Under the pieces are notes generated by a model. It did not search any database and had not been told where the DNA came from. It saw nothing but the letters and a program-made list of their open reading frames with translations. A DNA stretch of 33,328 nt from Hyphomonadaceae bacterium (GTDB taxonomy: Bacteria > Pseudomonadota > Alphaproteobacteria > Caulobacterales > Hyphomonadaceae), in the NCBI GenBank assembly GCA_027485145.1, contig JAIXRO010000051.1, forward strand, positions 1 to 33,328, written 5' to 3'. Positions 8,079-16,157 of this stretch are shown here, one piece after another. Positions within the stretch are counted from its first letter, which is position 1, and each line of letters opens with the position of its first letter. The position numbers and the translations under genes are program-made.

Positions 8079-9458
8079 ATGCAATTACATCTGTCCTTGT
8101 CCTGCGCATTGGTGTTTGCCTTGGCGCCTGACGCCCTGGCGCAGGCCACATCTGCCCTGCCCACGGCCGAGTCCACGCTCAAGCCCGACCGGTGGCTTGA
8201 AGACTGGCGCTGGGTCGATGCGGCAGATGAGGCGGCGCCGCCGCTCAAGAATCTGCCGTTGGGCCCCGACGGCACCTGGCGACTCACCCTCGGCGGCGAA
8301 GGCCGCGTCCGCGCCGAAACCCGCGATCCGGTGGAATTCGGGATCGGCAATCTGGACGCTGTCACGGCCGTCAATTTCCGCGGCCTCGTGCATGCCCATG
8401 CAGAGCTCGGTCCGAATGTGCGCCTCTTCGTTCAGGCCGGCAGTTGGGGCCAGCAGGGGCGGGACGTGCCGCGCATCTTCGACGAGGCCGAGTTTGCCGT
8501 TCAGCGCGCCTTTGCCGACGTGACGCTGACGCCCGAAACCTCGCTTCGCCTCGGCCGGCAGGACCTCTACAAGTCCTCCTCGCGGCTGCTTTTCCCGGTC
8601 GATATCTTCAACTACCAGCTCGTCCATGATGCCGCCGCGGTCCGCTACAAATCCGGCCCCGTGCGCGCGCAGGCATTCCACGGCGAGCGGTTCCTGACCG
8701 GGCCGGGCGTGCTGGAGCCCCGCGATCTCGGGGGCGAAACAGTCACCGGCCTGTTCTACGAGCGCACCTTCGAAGCCCTGCCGGGATACGATTTCGGCGC
8801 CTTCGTCCTGCATCAGGAAACCGATCTCGGCGCTTTCCCCCGCCGGCGCGGTCCCGAGACGCGCACCAGCTGGATCGTGCGCGGCGCGCGCAAAACCGGC
8901 CCTTGGACGATCTCGGCTGAGGCCGCAGTCCAATCCGGGCAGGCACCGGGCGCAGATATCTCGGCCTGGGCGTTCGCGACCGAGATCATTCGCAAGCTGG
9001 ACGCGCCCGGAAATCCGGCGATGACCCTGCGGATCGATGGCGCCTCCGGGGATGATGCGGCGACACCGGAGCGCGAAACCTGGGCCACACTCGCCCCGAT
9101 CATGGGCTATCTCGGCCGCACGGGGGACTATGCCGCCACCAATGTGATCGGCGTCTATCCCGATCTCGCCATCGACGCTGCGCCGGACCTGCGCCTGTCG
9201 ATGGGCGGCGAAGTCAGCTGGCGGGCCTCCGGCACCGCCGGCATCGGCGCGCCGGGCGGGGCGGCAGCGTACCTGCCGGCGGGTGCGCCCGGAGACGGCC
9301 CGATCCTCTACGGCGCGATCCTCAAGGGCCGCTGGGCACCGTCTGCCCGCTGGGATATCAATGGTGAACTGACCTGGCTCGAACCAGCGGGCGCGCTCAA
9401 GGATTTCGGCGGCGAGGGCCGCCTCAACGCGGTGCTCAGCCTGACCACCCGCTTCTGA
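8079..9458 (+). CDS. Alginate-export (AlgE-like) family outer membrane porin
   Basis: A 459-residue outer-membrane beta-barrel of the alginate_exp family, whose members include AlgE-type export channels and many putative porins for organic anions or oligosaccharides. The start at 8079 (MQLHLSLSCALVFALAPDALAQA) gives a clean signal peptide cut after ALA; upstream in-frame codons overlap the marR gene and look non-coding. Family-typical segments are DWRWVDAAD, TLGGEGRVRAETRD, NVRLFVQAGSWGQQGRDVPR, EFAVQRAFADV, LRLGRQDLYKSSSRLLFPVD and the terminal LSLTTRF ending in phenylalanine. No alginate biosynthesis genes are nearby, so alginate itself is unlikely to be proven. Location just behind a MarR gene, with an operator-like motif across its start codon, suggests inducible expression. 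Confidence 0.85.
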   Translation: MQLHLSLSCALVFALAPDALAQATSALPTAESTLKPDRWLEDWRWVDAADEAAPPLKNLPLGPDGTWRLTLGGEGRVRAETRDPVEFGIGNLDAVTAVNFRGLVHAHAELGPNVRLFVQAGSWGQQGRDVPRIFDEAEFAVQRAFADVTLTPETSLRLGRQDLYKSSSRLLFPVDIFNYQLVHDAAAVRYKSGPVRAQAFHGERFLTGPGVLEPRDLGGETVTGLFYERTFEALPGYDFGAFVLHQETDLGAFPRRRGPETRTSWIVRGARKTGPWTISAEAAVQSGQAPGADISAWAFATEIIRKLDAPGNPAMTLRIDGASGDDAATPERETWATLAPIMGYLGRTGDYAATNVIGVYPDLAIDAAPDLRLSMGGEVSWRASGTAGIGAPGGAAAYLPAGAPGDGPILYGAILKGRWAPSARWDINGELTWLEPAGALKDFGGEGRLNAVLSLTTRF

Positions 9459-9516
9459 TTCCGCCGGGGTGTTTTAGGCTCTTTCCGTCCCGGCGCGAAT
9501 CCGCCGATAATCGGAC

Positions 9517-9939
9517 ATGCCTGAAAGCCTCGCCTTCCTGCTCAACAATCTCGGCTTGATGGCCACCGCGCTTGTCCTCGGTGCATCCTGGGTCGCGGCC
9601 ATCGTCTCGCCGAACTGCAGTTTCGACAAGCTGACCGGCGCGCGCGCGGACAATCACGTGCGCGAACTGATCCACCGCACCAGCCCGCAAGCCGGGTTCA
9701 TGATGGTGGTCGCCGGCGGCCTGCTGATCGGCGGCGGCAGCCTGATTGCCGGTATCGTGGCGCTGGTATCGGCATTCGGCTTCTACGCCACGCGCATGAT
9801 GCTGGCCCCCAAGGAGGGCAAGAACGCGCCTGGCGTGCGCACCAAGCGCAAGGAACAGCGCGGTGCCTCGGTCAGCCTGTTCCTGATGTTCACGGTCGCC
9901 GCGTTCGCTGCCGGCGTGCTGGGCCTGATCGGCCTCTAG
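9517..9939 (+). CDS. Hypothetical small membrane protein
   Basis: A 140-residue protein not recognised as a named family. Hydrophobic segments predict about four membrane helices: residues 8-30 (LLNNLGLMATALVLGASWVAA), about 60-95 as a long hydrophobic region likely forming two helices, and 119-140 (VSLFLMFTVAAFAAGVLGLIGL). A basic cytoplasmic loop (KEGKNAPGVRTKRKEQRG) separates the last two. A perfect inverted repeat, CCGAT-A-ATCGG (9504-9514), sits immediately before the ATG, and there is no clear Shine-Dalgarno. Its stop codon overlaps that of the convergent gene at 9936 (shared CTAG). Function unknown. Confidence 0.72.
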   Translation: MPESLAFLLNNLGLMATALVLGASWVAAIVSPNCSFDKLTGARADNHVRELIHRTSPQAGFMMVVAGGLLIGGGSLIAGIVALVSAFGFYATRMMLAPKEGKNAPGVRTKRKEQRGASVSLFLMFTVAAFAAGVLGLIGL

Positions 9940-10319
9940 GACTTCACCAGCCAGAGACAGCCCATCTCGTGCAGGCGGCGGAAGGCCTCGGTCGAACGGT
10001 CAGCCGCCGACCGGGCAAGCCGTCCGGCTGTCTTGCGGTTTGCGGCCAGCATCAGCACGCAGATCGCGAGGCCGGCGGCAGCGGTCCACCAGTGCACGGC
10101 CTGAACTGCCAGCACGCCCACAAGGCAGATCAGGTAGGCGGCGGTGTCCAAAAGACGCATCCGGACATGCAGCCAGCGCCCGAACGGCTTCAGCAGTTCC
10201 GGCCGCCGGTGCAACGCCTCGGCGTCAATCGCAAAATGGGTACCGGGTGTCTTTTCGTACACCAGTGCCCTCGTCATGCGGCCGCCATCGTGAGGGTTCG
10301 GTCGACAGTCCAGGAACAT
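9936..10319 (-). CDS. Hypothetical membrane protein
   Basis: A 127-residue protein of unknown function. The start at 10319 (MFLDCRPNP) is fixed by a strong AGGAGG Shine-Dalgarno six to nine bases upstream; the internal ATG at 10277 has none. The chain has a soluble N-terminal segment, then a hydrophobic stretch at about residues 56-92 (TAAYLICLVGVLAVQAV and AAAGLAICVLMLAA) predicting two membrane helices, and a basic, amphipathic C-terminus (RKTAGRLARSAADRSTEAFRRL). It is convergent with, and overlaps by its stop codon, the membrane protein gene at 9517, and is divergent from phaZ. A link to PHA metabolism is possible only by position. Confidence 0.72.
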   Translation of the reverse strand: MFLDCRPNPHDGGRMTRALVYEKTPGTHFAIDAEALHRRPELLKPFGRWLHVRMRLLDTAAYLICLVGVLAVQAVHWWTAAAGLAICVLMLAANRKTAGRLARSAADRSTEAFRRLHEMGCLWLVKS

Positions 10320-10519
10320 CTCGATCTCCTCCTGATGGGCGCAATCCGCAAAGTTTTAGCAGCAACCACTCTCCCGGCGATGAGTTTCAGGACCAAAATT
10401 TATCGCTTGATCAACACATTGGATTAACCTTCAAAAAATGCGCCCGGCTGGCGAGTGCCATTGCCGGAACGCACTCGTCGTGTTTACGTTGCAGTGCAGC
10501 ATGAAGGGTATGTCACGCG
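10320..10519. promoter_or_regulatory. Divergent promoter region upstream of phaZ
   Basis: A 200-base gene-free region shared by phaZ and the minus-strand membrane protein. It has an AT-rich centre (about 10390-10437) likely holding promoter elements. An inverted repeat CGAGTGC (10452-10458) / GCACTCG (10471-10477) lies in the probable phaZ leader. A TGC-rich patch, TTGCAGTGCAGCA, is at 10489-10501. No specific regulator can be assigned. Confidence 0.4.
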
Positions 10520-11806
10520 ATGCTCTATTCCCTTGTCGAAATGAACCGGGTGGCGATGGCGCCGATGCGGCTCGCCGCGAAAGCCGGGCGCGCCGCTCTG
10601 GCGTCGCCCCTGAACCCGATGGGCAATACCAGCTACGGCAAGTCGCTCGCCGCCATGGCCGACGTCTTCGAAAGCGCGACCCGTTATTACGGAAAGCCGG
10701 AATGGCGCATCGACTCGGTGCGCATCAACAGCGTCACCGTGCCCGTCACGCCCACCGTCGCCTGGCGCTCGCCGTGGTGCGGTCTGGTTCACTTCAAGAA
10801 GGATGCGGACATTCTCGCCTCCTGCCGCCGCCCCGGCGCAGCGCCGCTCCCCCGCATGTTGATCGTCGCCCCGCTGTCGGGCCACTACGCGACGCTGCTG
10901 CGCGGCACGGTCGAAGGCTTCCTCGAAACGCATGACGTCTACATCACCGACTGGTCGGATGCGCGCATGGCGCCGGTCTGGCTCGGCCGGTTCGATCTCG
11001 ATGACTACATCGACCATATCCGCAAGATGCTGACCTATCTCGGCGGTGGCGCGCACGTGCTCGCCGTCTGCCAGCCGGGCCCGCCCGTGCTGGCCGCCAT
11101 CTCGATGATGGCCGAGGAAGACGACGCTGCGCTGCCCGCGTCGATGACCTTCATGGGTTCGCCGATCGATGCGCGCCTGTCGCCGACGGTGCCGAACAAG
11201 CTCGCTGAGGAACGGCCCTTCTCCTGGTTCGAGGAGAACATGATCCACACCGTGCCAGGCCCCTATCCCGGCATGCTTCGGCGCGTCTATCCGGGCTTCG
11301 TCCAGCTCTCCTCGTTCATGAACATGAACTGGGGCCGCCACGTCGATGCGCAGTGGAAGTTCTTCAACCACCTCGTCGGCGGCGACGGCGACAATGCCGG
11401 CAAGCACCGCGAATTCTACGACGAATACCTCTCCGTGCTCGACCTGACGGAAGAGTTCTACCTCCAGACCATCCAGCGCGTGTTCCAGGAACACCATCTG
11501 CCGCGCGGCATCTATCACTATCGTGGCAAGCGGCTCGTCAAACCGTCCGCCATCCGTACGGTCGCCCTGATGACGGTTGAAGGCGAGAAGGATGACATCT
11601 CCGGCATCGGCCAGACCCAGGCGGCGCACGACCTGTGCACGAAGATCCCGAAAGATATGCGTACGGACTATATCCAGCCCGGCGTCGGCCATTACGGCGT
11701 GTTCAACGGTTCGAGGTTTGAAACCGAGATCGCGCCCCGCGTCACGCAGTTTACCCGCCGGTTCACCTCGCGGGACGCCGAAGAGGCGGCCGCTGCTAAA
11801 CGCTGA
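10520..11806 (+). CDS. phaZ: Intracellular polyhydroxyalkanoate depolymerase
   Basis: A cytoplasmic PHA/PHB depolymerase that mobilises storage polyester granules to hydroxyacid monomers or oligomers. The 428-residue length is typical. The catalytic nucleophile is Cys184 in VCQPGPPVLAA, the cysteine-type lipase box characteristic of intracellular PhaZ (Cys183 in the Cupriavidus enzyme). The other triad residues fit Asp358 or Asp359 (VEGEKDDISG) and His391 (PGVGHYGVF). The family hallmark PSWRSPWCGLVHF-like region appears as VAWRSPWCGLVHF at about 80-92, and the C-terminal PHB-depolymerase domain is complete. GAAGGG about ten bases upstream is a plausible ribosome site. It stands alone: no phaC, phaP or phaR gene is in the window. 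It implies that the host accumulates PHA. Confidence 0.95.
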   Translation: MLYSLVEMNRVAMAPMRLAAKAGRAALASPLNPMGNTSYGKSLAAMADVFESATRYYGKPEWRIDSVRINSVTVPVTPTVAWRSPWCGLVHFKKDADILASCRRPGAAPLPRMLIVAPLSGHYATLLRGTVEGFLETHDVYITDWSDARMAPVWLGRFDLDDYIDHIRKMLTYLGGGAHVLAVCQPGPPVLAAISMMAEEDDAALPASMTFMGSPIDARLSPTVPNKLAEERPFSWFEENMIHTVPGPYPGMLRRVYPGFVQLSSFMNMNWGRHVDAQWKFFNHLVGGDGDNAGKHREFYDEYLSVLDLTEEFYLQTIQRVFQEHHLPRGIYHYRGKRLVKPSAIRTVALMTVEGEKDDISGIGQTQAAHDLCTKIPKDMRTDYIQPGVGHYGVFNGSRFETEIAPRVTQFTRRFTSRDAEEAAAAKR

Positions 11807-11818
11807 CCGGCGTTCGGT

Positions 11819-12640
11819 TCAGGGCTCCGCCGCCTCGCTGCGGCTGAGATTGCGGAAGTCAATCCCGGCGGCTTCGGGGCCATGGCCGTGATCATCCAGC
11901 ACGCCATGCTCGTGGATCGGCAGCGCCAGGACCGCGAGTGCAAACAGGACACCTGCGCCCAGCGATCCCATCGCCCGCAATGGTGAGACCTCTTTCAGGG
12001 GCTCCATCATCGGCCCGGTTGCGACGTAGATGAGCAGTCCGGCCGACAAGGCATACAGCGCCGTGAGGGTGCCTTCGCCGAGCCCGCTCACGAACAGTCC
12101 GGACACCAGCGCGCCCAGCGGCGTCGTCGCGGCGGCGGCAATGAAGGCCCAGACGAGCGCTTCCTTCACCTTGAAGCCATGCCGCGAGAGAATAGCGAAG
12201 GCGATGATGCCTTCGGCAAACTCATGCAGGATCAGACCGAGCGAGGCATAGACTCCGGACTGGAAACTCGCCGCGAACGAGACCGAATAGATCACGCCGT
12301 CGAAAAATGAGTGGACGCCCACAGCGAGCAGGGGCGTGAAGGCCTCCGCCCGGGCCTGCCCGGCGCCTTCGGGAAAGAAGGTCCGCATCGCGAAACTGAG
12401 CAGAAGTCCGGCGAAGAAACCGCCCAGCACGAATCGCGCCGCGCCGTGTCCCGCGCCGAGGGCTTCCGGCGCGATATGCAACAAGCTCATCGTTATCAGC
12501 ATGCCGCCCGCCGCCAGCGCAAACAGGCCCGACTGGCGCGCCGACCATTCGCTGCGCAGCGCAACGGCGAGAAGACCAAGCGAGGTCACCAGCGCCGCCA
12601 GCAGGCCAAACGAAACGGAGGCCTGTAGGGAAAAGGGCAT
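11819..12640 (-). CDS. ZIP family metal (zinc) transporter
   Basis: A 273-residue inner-membrane ZIP (ZupT-like) permease that takes up divalent metal, most often zinc. About eight hydrophobic segments are seen. The metal-site helices are explicit: HSFFDG (His110) in the fourth helix and HEFAEG (His139) in the fifth, the binuclear metal-binding motifs of the family. A histidine-rich C-terminal segment (HEHGVLDDHGHGPE) after the last helix could bind metal. The gene is divergent from an operon resembling the Zrg zinc-import system, and a Zur-like palindrome lies 63 bases upstream of its start. This strongly suggests zinc as substrate, induced under zinc starvation. It ends 12 bases from the convergent phaZ stop. 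Confidence 0.92.
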   Translation of the reverse strand: MPFSLQASVSFGLLAALVTSLGLLAVALRSEWSARQSGLFALAAGGMLITMSLLHIAPEALGAGHGAARFVLGGFFAGLLLSFAMRTFFPEGAGQARAEAFTPLLAVGVHSFFDGVIYSVSFAASFQSGVYASLGLILHEFAEGIIAFAILSRHGFKVKEALVWAFIAAAATTPLGALVSGLFVSGLGEGTLTALYALSAGLLIYVATGPMMEPLKEVSPLRAMGSLGAGVLFALAVLALPIHEHGVLDDHGHGPEAAGIDFRNLSRSEAAEP

Positions 12641-12702
12641 CGGCGGAACGGTCCTGCTGGCAAGGTGCGCACGGTTGCCCGTCGTCCGGGAGGTGCTTGC
12701 GA

Positions 12703-12720
12703 GAATTGTTATAATGTTTC
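12703..12720. promoter_or_regulatory. Putative Zur (zinc uptake repressor) box over a -10 element
   Basis: GAATTGTTATAATGTTTC is an 18-bp imperfect palindrome: outer GAA/TTC and inner TTATAA are symmetric (12 of 18 bases). The core TGTTATAA-type sequence resembles known Zur boxes. It contains TATAAT (12710-12715), so a bound repressor would mask the plus-strand -10. It lies between the divergent ZIP gene and the DUF2796 operon. Zur binding is inference. Confidence 0.6.
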
Positions 12721-12789
12721 AATATGGGCTTGGCGAGCGGAATCTCACCGCTTATGCCAAGTGCTTGCCCTGACCTCCCGGAGCCGCCC

Positions 12790-13383
12790 ATGACCGTACC
12801 CGCTGTCCGCCTGTTCCTCGCCGCATCCGCTGTCGCCCTCATCGCCGCCTGCGGTGGCCCCAAGCCGGAGCCTGTGCCTGCCCCGGCAGATGCGGCTATG
12901 GACGCTGCAACCGGCGAAGACGCCGCAGCGCCCGAGGCGCCTGCCGAAGACCATGCGCATGACGGCGAAGCCGAAGCCGGCGGCGAAGCCCATGTCCACG
13001 GCCTCGCAGACCTTGCGATCACGCGCGAGGGCAACAGGTTCATGGGTGAGCTGATCTCGCCGATGGCCAATTTTGGCCTTTCGGAAACCGATGCGGCGTA
13101 CACGGATGTTGTGACCGCCGAACTGTCCGGTCTCGTCGAGGTGGACGGCGGAGACTGCCAGGCGGGCGTTCCGCATCCGATGACGGACGATTCCGGAGAC
13201 CACACCGATGCCGTGGTTCACTTCATCTGGACCTGTGCGAAGCCCGATGAAGTGCGCACGGTGCGGTTTGCCGGGTTCGCGGCGTTCTCCGGCTTCGAAA
13301 AAGTCAGTACCATCTATATCACCGACGCCGAACAGAAGGCGGGTGACCTGACGCCGTCTGCGCCAGAGCTTTCGCTGAAATAA
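12790..13383 (+). CDS. DUF2796 (ZrgA-like) histidine-rich zinc-binding lipoprotein
   Basis: The likely metal-capturing component of a zinc uptake system. The start at 12790 is supported by CGGAG six bases upstream; upstream in-frame ATGs overlap the promoter. The product has 197 residues with a lipoprotein signal ending in ALIAAC (Cys21). A linker rich in Pro, Ala and Glu leads to a His/Asp/Glu cluster (EDHAHDGEAEAGGEAHVHG, about residues 56-74). The DUF2796-type core follows, with LADLAITREGNRFMGELISPMANFGL, the pattern FIWTCAKPDEVRTVRF and a C-terminal ITDAEQKAG. In Vibrio the homologous ZrgA is a periplasmic zinc-binding protein working with an ABC-type partner; here the next three genes supply that partner. 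First gene of the operon, with a Zur-like box just upstream. Confidence 0.85.
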   Translation: MTVPAVRLFLAASAVALIAACGGPKPEPVPAPADAAMDAATGEDAAAPEAPAEDHAHDGEAEAGGEAHVHGLADLAITREGNRFMGELISPMANFGLSETDAAYTDVVTAELSGLVEVDGGDCQAGVPHPMTDDSGDHTDAVVHFIWTCAKPDEVRTVRFAGFAAFSGFEKVSTIYITDAEQKAGDLTPSAPELSLK

Positions 13384-13390
13384 GCGGCGC

Positions 13391-14110
13391 ATGAGCGATC
13401 CCGTCATTGATATCGAGGACCTCACCTTCGCCTGGAAACAAGGCCCCCAGGTGCTGCACATTCCCGCATTCCGCGTCGAAGCGGGTGAGCGCGTCTTCCT
13501 GCGCGGGCCGTCCGGCTCCGGGAAGTCAACGCTGCTCGGCCTGATCGCGGGTGTCCTTGCGCCGCAGACGGGCCGCATCCGCGTCCTCGGCGAGGACATG
13601 CGCGCGCTTTCGCCGTCGCGGCGCGATCGTCTGCGGGCGGATCATGTCGGCGTGATCTTCCAGATGTTCAATCTGGTGCCTTACCTGTCGGTTACCGGGA
13701 ATGTGCTTCTGCCGCTCCGCTTCTCGCCCGCGCGCCGCAAGGCCGCAGGCAGCGATGCGACAAGCGAAGCATGCCGCCTGCTCGCCCGCCTCGGGCTTGA
13801 CGACCCATCGCTGCTGCAGCGCCGCGTCTCGGACCTTTCCGTCGGCCAGCAGCAACGCGTCGCCGCTGCCCGTGCGCTGATCGGCGCGCCTCGACTGATC
13901 ATCGCGGACGAGCCGACTTCCGCCCTCGACGCCGATGCGCGCGACCGGTTCATCGCACTGCTGTCCGAGGAAGTGACCCGCACCGGCGCCAGCCTCCTCT
14001 TCGTCAGCCATGATGCCAGCCTCGCGCCGCTCTTCACCCGCGCTGTCGATCTCGCGGCGATCAACCAGGCAAGTAGCGGGGCCAATCATCGGGCAGGGGT
14101 GCACGCATGA
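13391..14110 (+). CDS. LolD/MacB-type ABC transporter ATP-binding protein of the zinc operon
   Basis: The ATPase subunit of a type VII (MacB/LolCDE-like) ABC system. The 239 residues carry Walker A GPSGSGKST (39-47), Q-loop IFQMFNLVPYLSV (about 89-101), the signature LSVGQQQRV (149-157, in place of LSGGQ), Walker B LIIADEPTSALD (169-180) and H-loop His207 (VSHDAS). All catalytic residues are present. It starts 7 bases after the DUF2796 lipoprotein gene and overlaps the permease gene by 4 bases (ATGA), so the pair is translationally coupled. It probably uses ATP-driven conformational change to load or release zinc-binding lipoproteins, rather than acting as a classical importer; that is inference from the family. 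Confidence 0.93.
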   Translation: MSDPVIDIEDLTFAWKQGPQVLHIPAFRVEAGERVFLRGPSGSGKSTLLGLIAGVLAPQTGRIRVLGEDMRALSPSRRDRLRADHVGVIFQMFNLVPYLSVTGNVLLPLRFSPARRKAAGSDATSEACRLLARLGLDDPSLLQRRVSDLSVGQQQRVAAARALIGAPRLIIADEPTSALDADARDRFIALLSEEVTRTGASLLFVSHDASLAPLFTRAVDLAAINQASSGANHRAGVHA

Positions 14111-15375
14111 CCGCGCTCTTCTCCCTCGCCTGGGCGAGCCTTCTCAACCGCAAAGGCTCGATCATCCTCACCATCGTCGCGGTAGCGCTCTCGGTCGCGC
14201 TATTCCTTGGCGTCGAGAAAGCGCGCAGCGGCGCGCGCGAAGGCTTCGGCAACACGATATCCGGAACGGACCTGATCATCGGGGCGCCGACCGGTTCGGT
14301 GAACTTGCTGCTTTACTCCGTGTTCCGGATGGGCGGCGCCACGGCGGAAGTCTCCTGGCCCACCTACCAGAAGATCGCCGCACGCGAGGACATCGCCTGG
14401 ACCGTGCCGATCGCCCTCGGCGACAGCCATCTCGGCTACCGCGTGATGGGCACGAACCTCGACTATTTCAAACACTACAAGTTCGGCGGCGGACAGGCGC
14501 TGACCTTCGCCGAAGGCCAGCCCTTCGATGATCTCTTCGATGCCGTCATCGGCTCGGAAGTCGCGCGCGAGCTTGGTTACACGCTCGACACTCCGCTGAC
14601 CCTGTCGCACGGCCTCGGCGCCGCTGATCTCGGCTCGGGCCACGAAAACCGGCCGTTCCGCATTGCCGGCATCCTGAAGCCGACCGGCACGCCGGTTGAC
14701 CGCACCGTGCATGTCTCGCTCGAAGCGATCACGGCCATCCATGTCGGCTGGGAGACCGGCGCCAAGAACCCGCTCGCCGATACGATCCCGGAAGAGATGA
14801 TCCGGTCCTTCGACCTTACGCCGAAGACCGTCACGGCCATCTTTGCCGGGCTCGAACGCAAGGGCACGATCCTCACCACCCGCCGCGCCATCAACACCAA
14901 CCGGGGCGAGCCCCTGATGGCGATCATACCCGGTGAAGCCCTCGCCGAACTCTGGAACGTCACCTCGGTGGCCGAGCGCGCACTGCTTGCCGTTTCCGCC
15001 TTCGTCATCGCGGTCGGCCTCGTCTCGATCCTCACCTCGATCCTGTCGAGCTTGAATGAACGGCGCCGGGAGATGTCGATCCTGAGGGCAACCGGCGCGC
15101 GGCCGGGTCACATCTTCGTCCTGCTGGTGCTCGAAGCCGGGCTCGTCGGCTTCCTCGGCGCCGTGCTCGGCATTGCGCTGGTGCATGGCCTGATCGCCGT
15201 GTTCGCGCCGATGCTGCAGGCCCAGTACGGCGTCGCCTTCTCGATGGGTGCGCCGGGGCTCGTGGATCTCGCCGTGCTCGGCGCGGTCACACTTGCCTCG
15301 CTGCTGATCGGCGCCATCCCCGCGCTCACGGCCATGCGCCGCTCGCTCGCCGATGGCCTCAGCGTGCGGCTGTAA
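14107..15375 (+). CDS. FtsX-like (MacB/LolC-type) ABC permease of the zinc operon
   Basis: The 422-residue inner-membrane permease partner of the upstream ATPase. It has the canonical four-helix MacB/FtsX layout: one N-terminal helix (ILTIVAVALSVALFLGV, about residues 20-37), a large periplasmic MacB-core domain (about 38-290), then three C-terminal helices (LLAVSAFVIAVGLVSILTSIL, LLVLEAGLVGFLGAVLGIAL and LAVLGAVTLASLLIGAIPAL). The coupling-helix sequence NERRREMSILRATGARPGHIF precedes the third helix and is typical of FtsX domains contacting the ATPase. It overlaps the ATPase gene by 4 bases. Together with the two flanking lipoproteins it forms the membrane engine of the presumed zinc system. 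Confidence 0.93.
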   Translation: MTALFSLAWASLLNRKGSIILTIVAVALSVALFLGVEKARSGAREGFGNTISGTDLIIGAPTGSVNLLLYSVFRMGGATAEVSWPTYQKIAAREDIAWTVPIALGDSHLGYRVMGTNLDYFKHYKFGGGQALTFAEGQPFDDLFDAVIGSEVARELGYTLDTPLTLSHGLGAADLGSGHENRPFRIAGILKPTGTPVDRTVHVSLEAITAIHVGWETGAKNPLADTIPEEMIRSFDLTPKTVTAIFAGLERKGTILTTRRAINTNRGEPLMAIIPGEALAELWNVTSVAERALLAVSAFVIAVGLVSILTSILSSLNERRREMSILRATGARPGHIFVLLVLEAGLVGFLGAVLGIALVHGLIAVFAPMLQAQYGVAFSMGAPGLVDLAVLGAVTLASLLIGAIPALTAMRRSLADGLSVRL

Positions 15376-15428
15376 GACATGGCAAACATCTCTGGCGCCC
15401 GGCCTCTCCGCCGATTAATTAGGAACGC

Positions 15429-16157
15429 ATGATGACATCGCTCAACACCCGCACCGTGTCCGTCCTGTTCGCCCTCGTCCTTGCGGCTTGCGGCGCAGCC
15501 TCCACCACCGACACGGCTGAGGCCGCTCCGGCCAAGCCGGCCGTGAAGGCCGCGCCTGCCACGGTCCAGCCTGTCTCCGGCCCGCAGGTCGGTGACAAGA
15601 TCGGTGAAACCGCCGCTGACCGCGCCGCCGCCCGCGAGAAGAAAGCGGCTGAACGCGCTGCCGCCGCCAAGAAGCAGGATGCCGAACTCGCCGCGCGCGG
15701 CGTGAAACGGATCGGCTGGGAAGAGCTGATGCCGGAAGGGGAGGAGGAGCGCCTCGCCCAGATGTACCAGGCCCAGATGGCCATGCTTTATTCCGGCGCC
15801 GGTGTTGCCGAAGGTTCCGCCGCTGACACCATGGTGCAGGTCGGCACGTTCAACACGGTCAAGGAACTCAACGGAAAGAAGATCCGCATCCCCGGCTATA
15901 CGGTACCGTTCGAATATGGCGCCGACGCGCAGATCAAGGAGTTCCTGCTGGTCCCGTATTTCGGCGCCTGCATCCACTCGCCGCCGCCGCCGCCGAACCA
16001 GACAATCTTCGTCATCGCGGACAAGGCCATCAAGATGAAGGACCTCGCCCAGGCCGTCTGGATCGAAGGCACGATCTACACCCAGACGCAGGAAAGCGAA
16101 TTGGCGGATGCGGCCTACACGATCAAGCTGACCGGCATCGAGGAATACACCTACTGA
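15429..16157 (+). CDS. DUF3299 lipoprotein of the zinc operon
   Basis: A 242-residue lipoprotein with lipobox LVLAAC (Cys21). The start at 15429 follows an AGGA 5-9 bases upstream. After the signal comes an Ala/Pro/Lys-rich linker with a charged helical stretch (AAAREKKAAERAAAAKKQDAEL, about 70-90), which probably spans the periplasm. The DUF3299 domain begins at IGWEELMPEGEEE and includes GKKIRIPGYTVPFEY, the conserved FLLVPYFGACIHSPPPPPNQ and VWIEGTIYTQTQ. The C-x-H-x-P-P-P-P-x-N-Q motif is the family hallmark and could be a metal site. DUF3299 genes recur beside LolD/FtsX and DUF2796 genes, as here. The exact role is unknown; chaperoning zinc between lipoproteins is one possibility. Confidence 0.87.
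   Translation: MMTSLNTRTVSVLFALVLAACGAASTTDTAEAAPAKPAVKAAPATVQPVSGPQVGDKIGETAADRAAAREKKAAERAAAAKKQDAELAARGVKRIGWEELMPEGEEERLAQMYQAQMAMLYSGAGVAEGSAADTMVQVGTFNTVKELNGKKIRIPGYTVPFEYGADAQIKEFLLVPYFGACIHSPPPPPNQTIFVIADKAIKMKDLAQAVWIEGTIYTQTQESELADAAYTIKLTGIEEYTY

Noticed and set aside
10489-10501. TGC-rich patch before phaZ as a PhaR operator
   Set aside because: The spacing does not fit the CTGC-N3/4-GCAG arrangement described for PhaR, and no phaR gene is nearby.
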